Shown here: piece by piece, positions 48,579 to 58,500 of the stretch
Layout: each line of letters opens with the position of its first letter
Position numbering within the stretch: position 1 is the stretch's first letter
DNA from: Tetragonia tetragonoides
Lineage: Eukaryota; Streptophyta; Magnoliopsida; Caryophyllales; Aizoaceae
NCBI GenBank assembly: GCA_038025085.1
Contig: CM076145.1
Span: 12,249,000 to 12,312,999, forward strand
Direction of reading: 5' to 3'
DNA: 64,000 bases
Notes under the pieces: generated by a model
Database searches by the model: none
The model's input: only the letters and a program-made list of their open reading frames with translations
Told to the model about the DNA's origin: nothing
Made by a program: the position numbers and the translations under genes

Positions 48579-48920
48579 TTAGTATGAGCGAGTTATGGCC
48601 AAAATACGAACAACTATCAGAACTGCCAAGATTACGAGGTTCTCCATAATGACGTGATCATATAACAAGAGCTTTAATCCCCATCTTGCGCGTGTATTCC
48701 AAAGTATCTTCAACGTAGGAGGCAATGTAATTGTAACCCATTTTAAAACATGCTCCATAAACGAACATAATAGAACTAAGATTGAATGTTCTTTTAATTC
48801 CCCTTGGAAAACACCATTGTTGTTCTTGAGGAGCCGTGTAGAGGAATCAAGATCATTCCTAAGATCTATATAATGGTGAATATGATGTGTATCGTTTTTT
48901 AAGCATGTTGCTCCTGCATC
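48579..48920 (-). pseudogene. Open frame inside the solo LTR, probably the tail of a CRM-type polyprotein
   Basis: A frame of 113 codons without a stop starts at the second base of the LTR (DAGATCLKND...) and ends in TAA at 48579-48581. Its phase and first residues (DAGAT) match the LTR-encoded tail of element 2 (DAGAS), but the tail is about twice as long and otherwise different. It lacks its own start, because in a complete element it would continue from integrase. There is no known domain. The match of phase is seen directly; the reading as coding sequence is inference. Confidence 0.5.
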
Positions 48921-48921
48921 A

Positions 48922-49404
48922 AAAACTCATATGACTAGGGTGAAAAAGATTGAGATCTTTTGTGTTGTATATTAAGAGAAAGCACCCAAATGCTTTTTTT
49001 GAATTCATTTGAGTGAGAAACTTAACCAAGGATGTTTACAAGTACAAACAAGCTTCAACTCAAGCTTTTGAATGTATTTACACGTTTTAACAGCTCTTAC
49101 GATTAGGGTGAAAGAGATTGAGGTCTTTTGTGTTGTATATTAAGAGAAAGCACCCAAATGCTTTGTTTGCATTCATTTGAGTGAGAACTACACCAAGGAT
49201 GTTTACAAGTACAAAACAACTTTAACTCCTCCTTTTGAATGCATTTACGCGTTTTAACAGCTCTTACATCTAGGGTGAAAGAGATTGAGTTCTTTTGTGT
49301 TGTATATTAAGAGAAAGAACCCAAAAGCTTTGTTTGCATTCATTTGAGTGAGAAACTACACCAAGGATGTTTACAACCACAAACAAGCTTTAACTCCACC
49401 TTTT
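48922..49404 (-). repeat. 168-bp satellite, reverse block between solo LTR and element C
   Basis: About 2.9 reverse monomers, paralogous to 28330-28730. It ends in CTTTT (49400-49404), the left target duplication of element C. Confidence 0.92.
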
Positions 49405-50356
49405 TGATGCGTTAGCAAAACTGAAGGTTTTAGCTCGTTTTCGAACAATGGATGTTTTGATAATATTTTGTTTGTTTTTTTGATTATAGAGATTGAAAAC
49501 GAAGTAAATGAAACGAAAAATAAGAAGAGGGAGGATAGATAGCACCACCACCAAGACTATAAAGGATTTAACCACCAAGTCAAGGCTAAAGGATACTACT
49601 TGTTTCACCAAATATCCCTAAGGACATTATAAAGAACAACAAGGTTTGTAAGCAAAAGGCAGCAGCCGTTTCATATTTTCATTCATCATCAAGTACCTTT
49701 TACATCAGCTGTTCTTACATATTTATAGGGGTCACAAATGTGCCCTAATAACCTAAGAATACTCTAGAAAGGGTGAGCTGTCCAAGAGTAGTGCCCAAGC
49801 AAAATGAAACTTCAGTATTTTGCCCAGAAATGAGCCAAATACGTGCAGTACAATTTGGAGCGCATTTCCTTCCGTTTTGGACCACTTGACAGCTGTTGCT
49901 TGTCCTTGCACAAGGACAAACGTGGGTAAGCTGTAAGAGGAGCCTCAAGCTCCATCCTTATCCATCCCCTGTGCTTTTAGACTCTCCTCATTCAGTAGCT
50001 ACTTAGGGAATTCAAAATGCAATTAAAACTTCCTAATTAACTAATTACATGCAACATAATTAAGCTACTTAAGTACGAACATGTGTACGAACATTTGTAC
50101 GGACAAAAACCAAGTTAATCAACTAATCATGATAATTAAGCTAATTGCAAGGTTATTTGTGTACGGACATGTGCACTACATGTTGTACGGACAAAAACCA
50201 GGTTTATGCCATAGAAAGGACATTAATGCCCCTAGGACCATTAATGAAGCCACCATGTACTAAAAGAGTGCCTTAGGACATGATAATATCATTAATCGAC
50301 CAAGAACAGATTGCATGGCACTTAAGTGAAGAGAGGAGCTTGATGCCAACGCATCA
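49405..50356 (-). repeat. 3' LTR of gag-only element C
   Basis: 952 bp, apparently identical to 52169-53120. It holds the last 31 codons and stop of the element's ORF. Confidence 0.95.
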
Positions 50357-51240
50357 TACACCCGGTGTTGTTTAGGACTTGCCCTCAAGTCCTGGAAGTA
50401 GAAAGCTTTCCAATTAAGCTCAATGATGTAGGTGCTGAACTTTCCATCCCGAATACGGCCTCTAATCCAAGCCCCAATTGATCTCGTGACATCTTTACAA
50501 TGTTGCTGCATTTGTACCTTAAAGAACAGTGGCACGATTGTACCAATCCCTACTCTAGGGAAATTCGTATAATCTGCCACATCAAACTTTTGCCACTTGA
50601 ATACATCCTCAAACAAGACGAAATGAGATAAAAAGGTCAAGGAACTTGTTGGCAATCTTGTCCGTATGCTGCTGTAATTTGCTCCTTGTGCAGCTTGCAC
50701 GATATCGTCACAAATGACAGTTTCTTCACCATGGGTTTGTAACTCTTCCACAATGATTGCTGAATCAAAATCATTGCTCGGGTCATCTTTTTGTTCTTCT
50801 TTAAACAAAGTGGGTTCTTGAAATTCTTCACCAATCATTTGCCATTCCTCTAGGCTCACAATGATGGGAGCTGCATTTTCAGTAGCTTTCACACTAGCTA
50901 CTCGCTCAAGGTTGTGTTGAGTGTAAAAAGCTCGTGACGTGAACTTTGGCACAAACTTCCTAATGAGCTCTTCACGCATCTCACTCCAGATTTGGATTTT
51001 GCCCTTTCCAATCCTTCTTCTCCTGATTTCTAAGAGTTCCCACCAAATCAAAGCATCACAATCAAAAGAACTCATCACAAGTTCTATTTTCTTGCGATTA
51101 GAAAACTCCAAGACTTTAAACCATTCGTCCACCGTCTCAAGCCACGTATAAAAATCTTCAGAATAGAGGAACCCACCAAATTTGGGAAAGTCTATCTCTA
51201 AGTCATCATCATTATACTTGGTATCATAAAGACGAGGCAT
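50260..51240 (-). CDS. Gag-like protein of the non-autonomous element C
   Basis: 326 residues, the same length as the copy A protein. About seven substitutions are visible (for example Met32 to Thr, His113 to Arg, Gly265 to Asp). The N-terminal Gag-like part and the unrecognised C-terminal part are as in copy A, and again the frame reads through the LTR boundary (RVY|DALAS). No protease, RT or integrase follows. The second copy, open at full length with conservative changes, is the best evidence that this is a real protein and not a chance frame. Confidence 0.82.
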   Translation of the reverse strand: MPRLYDTKYNDDDLEIDFPKFGGFLYSEDFYTWLETVDEWFKVLEFSNRKKIELVMSSFDCDALIWWELLEIRRRRIGKGKIQIWSEMREELIRKFVPKFTSRAFYTQHNLERVASVKATENAAPIIVSLEEWQMIGEEFQEPTLFKEEQKDDPSNDFDSAIIVEELQTHGEETVICDDIVQAAQGANYSSIRTRLPTSSLTFLSHFVLFEDVFKWQKFDVADYTNFPRVGIGTIVPLFFKVQMQQHCKDVTRSIGAWIRGRIRDGKFSTYIIELNWKAFYFQDLRASPKQHRVYDALASSSSLHLSAMQSVLGRLMILSCPKALF

Positions 51241-52154
51241 TTTGTGGAGTTAGGTTGTGTTTGAGTTCGGATGGTGTTTGGGCTGTTTTTGGGTTCTTTG
51301 TGGACTTTGTGTTGTGGAATGACGGGATAAGACAATCAAATGCAATGAATACTCAAAACTATCCAATGATTCAACACCCAATTCCAGTTTCAACAAAGAT
51401 CCATAAGAGAACAAACGCCAATTGCACACAACAGCTCAACTTCAAACAGAGCAATTCCAAATTTTGCGTGTACACGAACAGCTCAACAAATCTCAAAATT
51501 TCTTACATACAAGGGTGACAAAACCCGAAATCTACCAAGATAATTTGTAATATAAGGTATTAGGAGGCTATAGGAGTAAGAAAGACATAAACTTAATCTC
51601 TAGACCTTGAGATATGAGCAAAATGCCAACATGACTCCTGTTCGCAACCCAGCAGGACCAACAAAATGTTTGAGCACCAATGAAGGCCAAAGACTCAACC
51701 TTTTAACTTCAAACCACTTGGATAACAAAGATATAACCCCAAATAAGATAATCAGTTAGAAATCCCTCAAGGTTCACCACAAATATGCAGGTAAAATCCA
51801 GAACAAACAAGCAACACAACAAACAAGATCCTAGTTCACGCTCAGCACATATAGCAACTTCTCACAATAAACTGCTCCAACCCACAACGATTTAAGAAAA
51901 ACCACCAAGATATTCCGAAAGATAAATGTCTAAGGAACTCAGAAAAGTATCAAAGTTGACACCTTTACCTTTTGAAACGCCTCGAAAAACAAAGATCCTC
52001 AGCTTGGTCCAATCGCACGTCCAGCAGGAGTCACCGAGGGAAAATGCTTACTTGAGTACCCAAATCTCAACCTTTTTCCTTGAAACCAAAACCAGGTGAA
52101 AGAGGACTCTTCAATGAAGAAAAACCTCTGAATTAACGAGCTAAGAAAACCAAA
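51241..52154 (-). other. Untranslated leader of gag-only element C
   Basis: About 0.9 kb between primer site and ATG, colinear with the leader of copy A. Only short chance frames are visible. Confidence 0.7.
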
Positions 52155-52166
52155 GCTCTGATACCA
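52155..52166 (-). other. Primer-binding site, initiator tRNA-Met type
   Basis: The minus strand reads TGGTATCAGAGC two bases inside the 5' LTR. Confidence 0.95.
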
Positions 52167-52168
52167 AC

Positions 52169-53120
52169 TGATGCGTTAGCAAAACTGAAGGTTTTAGCTC
52201 GTTTTCGAACAATGGATGTTTTGATAATATTTTGTTTGTTTTTTTGATTATAGAGATTGAAAACGAAGTAAATGAAACGAAAAATAAGAAGAGGGAGGAT
52301 AGATAGCACCACCACCAAGACTATAAAGGATTTAACCACCAAGTCAAGGCTAAAGGATACTACTTGTTTCACCAAATATCCCTAAGGACATTATAAAGAA
52401 CAACAAGGTTTGTAAGCAAAAGGCAGCAGCCGTTTCATATTTTCATTCATCATCAAGTACCTTTTACATCAGCTGTTCTTACATATTTATAGGGGTCACA
52501 AATGTGCCCTAATAACCTAAGAATACTCTAGAAAGGGTGAGCTGTCCAAGAGTAGTGCCCAAGCAAAATGAAACTTCAGTATTTTGCCCAGAAATGAGCC
52601 AAATACGTGCAGTACAATTTGGAGCGCATTTCCTTCCGTTTTGGACCACTTGACAGCTGTTGCTTGTCCTTGCACAAGGACAAACGTGGGTAAGCTGTAA
52701 GAGGAGCCTCAAGCTCCATCCTTATCCATCCCCTGTGCTTTTAGACTCTCCTCATTCAGTAGCTACTTAGGGAATTCAAAATGCAATTAAAACTTCCTAA
52801 TTAACTAATTACATGCAACATAATTAAGCTACTTAAGTACGAACATGTGTACGAACATTTGTACGGACAAAAACCAAGTTAATCAACTAATCATGATAAT
52901 TAAGCTAATTGCAAGGTTATTTGTGTACGGACATGTGCACTACATGTTGTACGGACAAAAACCAGGTTTATGCCATAGAAAGGACATTAATGCCCCTAGG
53001 ACCATTAATGAAGCCACCATGTACTAAAAGAGTGCCTTAGGACATGATAATATCATTAATCGACCAAGAACAGATTGCATGGCACTTAAGTGAAGAGAGG
53101 AGCTTGATGCCAACGCATCA
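52169..53120 (-). repeat. 5' LTR of gag-only element C
   Basis: 952 bp, TGATGCGTTAGC...GCCAACGCATCA on the plus strand, directly before the right CTTTT target duplication. Confidence 0.95.
52484..52491 (-). promoter_or_regulatory. LTR TATA box of element C
   Basis: The minus strand reads CCCCTATAAATATG in the 5' LTR, unmutated. Confidence 0.7.
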
Positions 53121-54842
53121 CTTTTGAATGCATTTACGCGTTTTAACAGCTCTTACAACAAGGGTGAAAGAGATTGAGTTCTTTTGTGTTGTATATTAAG
53201 AGAAATCACACAAATGCTTTGTTTGGATTCATTTGAGTGAGAAACTACACCAAGGATGTTTACAAGTACAAACAAGCTTCAACTCAAGCTTTTGAATGCA
53301 TTTATGCGTTTTAAAAGCTCATATGACTAGGGTGAAAAAGATTGAGTTCTTTTGTGTTGTATTTTAAGAGAAAGCAACCAAAAGCTTTGTTTGCATTCAT
53401 ATGACTAGGATGAATACGAGTAGGGTGAAAGAGATTTGAGGTCTTTTGTGTTGTATATTAAGAGAAAGCACCCAAATGCTTTGTTTGCATTCATTTGAGT
53501 GAGAAACTACACCAAGGATGTTTACAAGTACAAACAAGCTTTAACCCCACCTTTTGAATTCATTTACGCGTTTTAACAGCTCTTACATCTAGGGTGAAAG
53601 AGATTGAGTTCTTTTGTGTTGTATATTAAGAGAAAGCACCCAAATGCTTTGTTTGCATTCATTTGTGTGTGAAACTATACCTAGGATGTTTACAAATACA
53701 AACAAGCTTCAACTCAAGCTTTTGAATGCATTTACGCGTTTTAAAAGCTCATATGACTAGGGTGAAAAAGATTGAGTTCTTTTGTGTTGTATTTTAAGAG
53801 AAAGGAACCAAAAGCTTTGTTTGCATTCATTTCAGTGAGAAACCACACCAAGAATGTTTACAAGTACAAACAAGCTTCAACTTAAGCTTTTGAATGCATT
53901 TACGCGTTTTAAAAGCTCATATGACTAGGGTGAAAAAGATTGAGTTCTTTTGTGTTGTATATTAAGAGAAAGCACGCAAATGCTTTGTTTGCATTCATTT
54001 GCGTGAGAAACTTAACCAAGGATGTTTACAAGTACAAACAAGCTTCAACTCAAGCTTTTGAATGTATTTACGCGTTTTAACAGCTCTTACGATTAGGGTG
54101 AAAGAGATTGAGGTCTTCTGTTGTATATTAAGAGAAAGCACCGAAATGCTTTGTTTACATTCATTTGAGTGTGAAACTACCCCAAGGATGTTTACAACTA
54201 CAAACAAGCTTGAACTCAAGCTTTTGAAAGCATTTAAGCGTTTTAAAAGCTCATACGACAAGGGTGAAAGAGATTGAGTTCTTTTGTGTTGTATATTAAG
54301 AGAACGCACCCAAATGTTTTCTTTGCATTCATTTGAGTGAGAAACTACACCAAAGATGTTTACAAGTACAAACAAGCTTCAACTCAAGCTTTTAAATGCA
54401 TTTACGCGTTTTAAAAGCTTATACGATTAGGGTGAAAGAGTTTGAGGTCTTTTATGTTGTATATTAAGAGAAAGCCCCCAAATGCTTTGTTTGCATTCAT
54501 TTGAGTGAGAAACTACATCAAGGATGTTTACAAGTACAAACAAGCTTTAACTCCACCTTTTGAATTCATTTACGCGTTTTAACAGCTCTTACATCTAGGG
54601 TGAAAGAGATTGAGGTCTTTTGTGTTGTATATTAAAAGAAATCACACGAATGCTTTGTTTGCATTCATTTGAGTTGAAGCTTGTTTGTACTTGTAAAATT
54701 TTGAGTATGAAACTACACCTAGAATGTTTTAAATGTACAAACATGCTTCAACTCAAGCTTTTGAATTCATTTACGCGTTTTAAAAGCTCATATGACTAGG
54801 GTGAAAAACCTTGAGTTCTTTGCTTGCATTCATTGGAGTGCG
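53121..54842 (-). repeat. 168-bp satellite, reverse block between element C and CRM-like element 2
   Basis: About 10 reverse monomers. At 54130-54300 a CCCCAAGG-subtype monomer leaves a 126-codon frame open on the minus strand. 54600-54780 is a third copy of the chimera also seen at 27480-27650 and 46980-47150. It ends in GTGCG (54838-54842). Confidence 0.92.
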
Positions 54843-55504
54843 TGATGTGAAATAAGTAACAAAACGGAAATTAACCTTTGATAGTATCACACAAAGGGAT
54901 CTTGTTCAAGAATCACTCAAGAACAACTCACGAATCACTCGTAAGGGTTTCAACCTGAATCACTCAGTTTGAGGGGTAAATACTCACGTATTCAATAATT
55001 AATCATCAAAGCACGAGTTTACAATAGCAAAGCTCTCCCCTATTTATAGACAAAGAAAATCTAAAGCTATTCGGAATCCTAATCCTAGTCCGAATAGGAT
55101 ACTAACTACAAAACTAACTACAATTGTAAAACGGACTAACTAACATCTTTCCTAATACCTAATGGACTTCTAATACTAATAACAATCAGATTATTACTCT
55201 TCTAAACATATTCTAACTAATAAAGGGAATACTAAACGAAATAGAACTGAACAACTGATTACCTAGCGCCCAAGGCTCAAAACCGCTGGAACAGTTTTCT
55301 TGGCGCCCAAGGCTTCTTCTTTTCAGCTTCTAGTCATCTTCTTGCCACTCTAACATAGTTACCTCACACTTTACCTCACGTGGCATTATACTCTTGGCAA
55401 TGAGCAGCTCAAGATCAAGCATTAACGTTTCAAGAACTGGGTTCTTGGACGTTCTTGATTCGTCGTCTTCTTGCTTGTCCTTTAACGTACTTGCTCCTGC
55501 ATCA
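54843..55504 (-). repeat. 3' LTR of CRM-like element 2
   Basis: 662 bp, TGATGTGAAATAAG...CTCCTGCATCA. It contains the polyprotein stop (55330-55332) and the last 57 codons. Confidence 0.95.
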
Positions 55505-58500
55505 ACCTCCCCTTCTTTAAAAGAATTTGCCCTCAAATTCGTATCCTCTAAGTAAGGGCTAAGATCACCGACATTGAAGGTTGAGCTCACGTTTCCATAC
55601 TCACTAGGAAGATCAATCTTGTATGCATTGTCTCCAATCTTCTCTAGAACTTGAAAAGGACCATCTGCTCGAGGCATAAGCTTGTTCTTGCGTCTAGAAG
55701 GAAATCTTTCTTTGCGCAGGTGTAGCCAAACTAAGTCACCAGGTTCAAATAGAACTTGCTTTCTTCCCTTGTTAGCTCTAGCTTGGTACCTTGAGTTCAT
55801 CTTCTCTACTCGCGCACGAACTTGCTCACAGGTCTTCTGGAAAGCTTGTTGTCTTGCCTTGGCATCTACCTTGATAACATCATCTCTAGGCAAAGACACG
55901 AAATCAATAGGCAAATAAGGATTAATGCCATACACAATCTCAAATGGAGAACGACCCGTGGTAAATCCAGGCGTTCTGTTATATGCAAACTCCGCATGTG
56001 CTAGCTTAGTATCCCAATCTTTTGTGCTTCTACTCACCAACCCTCTAAGCAAAGTACCAAGGGTCCTGTTTGTAACCTCGGTTTGCCCATCTGTTTGTGG
56101 GTGATGTGAAGTGCTAAAGAGTAACTTCGTCCCAACGAGTCTCCAAAGTGTCTTCCAAAAGTAGCTCAGAAACTTAGTATCTCGATCTGACACAATGGTC
56201 TTGGGTATGCCATGTAGCCTCACTATCTCTTTATAGAACAAGTCAGCAACATGAGAGGCGTCATCGGTCTTGTGACATGGCACAAAGTGCGCCATCTTGG
56301 ACAATCTATCAACAACAACCATCACAGCATCTTTTCCCCTTTGAGTTCTAGGGAGTGCCACAATGAAATCCATGCTCACACTCTCCCAGGGAATGCTAGG
56401 AACCGGTAATGGTGTGTATAACCCTTTGTGAAAAGCACTCTTGGCCCGTTGACATGTAGCGCATCTCGTCACAATAGCATGTACATCTTTGAGCATCTTA
56501 GGCCAATAAAAGTGTTCTTGTAACAGCTCAAGGGTTTTAGTTACTCCAAAATGTCCAGCTAATCCTCCCGAGTGAACTTCTCTAACCAATAGCTCACGTA
56601 CAGAGGACCTAGGAACGCAGAACTTGTTCCTCTTGAATAGAAACCCATCTTGTATGAAATAATCACCATGCTCCCCTTCTTTGCAAGCTCTAAATGACTC
56701 AGAGAAATCAGCATCCTTGTCATATAGTTCTTGGAGATGTTCAAAGCCTAGGAGCTTCGCTTCAAGTGTCACAAGCAAGTGGTTTCTTCGTGAAAGAGCA
56801 TCAGCAACAACATTGCTCTTCCCATCTTTGTACTTGGCCGAGAATGTAAAAGATTGTAGAAACTCTACCCACTTGGCATGTCTAGGGTTTAGTTTCTGTT
56901 GGCCATGAATGTACTTGAGAGCTTCATGATCCGAGTGCAACACAAAAGGCTTAGGCCTTAAATAATGGGACCAATGCTCCAAAGCTCTCACAATTGCATA
57001 GAACTCTCGATCATATGTAGAATAATTCAAACGAGCTCCATTCAATTTCTCACTAAAATAGGCAATAGGACGTTTTTCTTGAATTAAAACAGCACCTATA
57101 CCCACCCCACTAGCATCACATTCAACCTCAAACAATCTATCAAAATCGGGTAATGCTAGAATAGGTGCTTGACACAACTTCTCTTTGACCTCAACAAAGG
57201 CCTTTTGCGCACTTTCACTCCAATTAAACTCTCCTTTTTTCATTAATTCAGTAATAGGAGCAGTAATGGAACTAAAATTGCGTATAAACCTCCAATAAAA
57301 TGATGCCAAGCCATGAAAACTACGTACCTCATGTATATTGGTTGGGGCTGGCCATGAAGCCATAGCTTCTACCTTGGACGGATCAACATGTACACCATCT
57401 TTGGATACAATGTAACCAAGGAATATAACCTTAGGAAGCATGAAATCACACTTCTCTAACTTGCCAAAAAGCTGTTGTTCCTTTAGCTTCTCAAATACGC
57501 GCTGTAGATGTACTAGATGTTCCTCCTTGGTCTTGCTGAATATAAGAATATCATCAAGGTAAACCACAACAAATTTACCAAGGAATGCTCTCAATACCTC
57601 GTTCATCAACCTCATGAATGTGCTAGGAGCGTTGCACAAGCCAAAAGGCATTACTAACCACTCATACAAACCATGTCGTGTCTTGAACGCGGTTTTCCAT
57701 TCATCCCCCTCCTTGATTCTCACTTGATGGTATCCAGCTCTAAGATCTATCTTGGAAAACAACTGGGAACCATGTAGCTCGTCTAACATATCATCTAATC
57801 TTGGCATAGGGAACCTATATTTGATTGTGATATTGTTGACAGCTCTACTATCAATGCACATACGCCATGTCCCATCTTTCTTAGGCACAAGTAACGCAGG
57901 AACAACGCATGGACTTAGACTTTCTCTCACATAGCCTCTTTGCACAAGCTCTTCAACTTGTCTTTGTAACTCTTTGGCTTCTTCGGGGTTACACCGATAT
58001 GCTGGCCTATTTGGAAGTGGTGCTCCAGGAACTAGGTCAATTTGGTGTTCTATGCCACGCATAGGAGGTAAACCAGGGGGTAACTCCTCGGGGAATACTT
58101 CTTTGAACCTCTCTAACAATAGGCGTAACTCAGGATCATAATTGGGATTGTTACACATGTTAGGCTCAAACAACAACACTAGGTAGCTCATAGTTTCACT
58201 AGCCACCTCTTTTTCCATCTCTTTCTCTCCTATGACCATTACACGACTCGCCTTTTTACTAGCCTTTGCTTCTTTAACTTCAGTGGCAGTCAAGGGTAAC
58301 AATTTGATTCGTTTCTGGTTATGCTCAACAGTATAGATATTGTTTACACCATCATGACTAACTTTCCTATCAAATTGCCAAGGACGACCTAACAATATAT
58401 GACAAACACCCATAGGCAGTACATCACACCATAGATCGTCTTTATAACACCCTAAAGTAAAGCAAACTCTAGCTTGTTTAGTCACTTTTAACCCTCCCCC

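Larger units (their letters stand above)
47984..48921 (-). mobile_element. Solo LTR of a CRM-related element
   Basis: 938 bp with TGATGTGA...CTCCTGCATCA ends. Its outer parts resemble the 662-bp CRM LTR: GAATCACTCAAG repeats, TTTGAGGGGTAAATACTCACG, and CTATATATAGACAAAGAAATC. The middle, about 48470-48880, is unrelated to it. No internal region, primer site or second LTR is adjacent, which suggests LTR-LTR recombination. The flanks lack a target duplication (GCTTT left, AAAAC right), and about 19 bp of monomer are missing compared with the paralogous empty site at 28305-28335. Confidence 0.85.
49405..53120 (-). mobile_element. Non-autonomous gag-only LTR retroelement, copy C (young, intact)
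   Basis: Minus-strand element with two 952-bp LTRs (49405-50356 and 52169-53120), a primer site at 52155-52166 and one 326-codon ORF. CTTTT target duplications are at 49400-49404 and 53121-53125. Read side by side, I find no difference between the LTRs, which implies very recent insertion. Upstream of the 3' LTR (plus strand after 50356) there is no polypurine tract, only TACACCCGGTGTTG, the same as in copy A. Confidence 0.94.

Noticed and set aside
47984..48921. Solo LTR formed by recombination between elements at two different monomers
   Set aside because: This would explain the missing target duplication, but both flanks match one continuous paralogous monomer (28290-28350) apart from 19 bp, so a local deletion is simpler.
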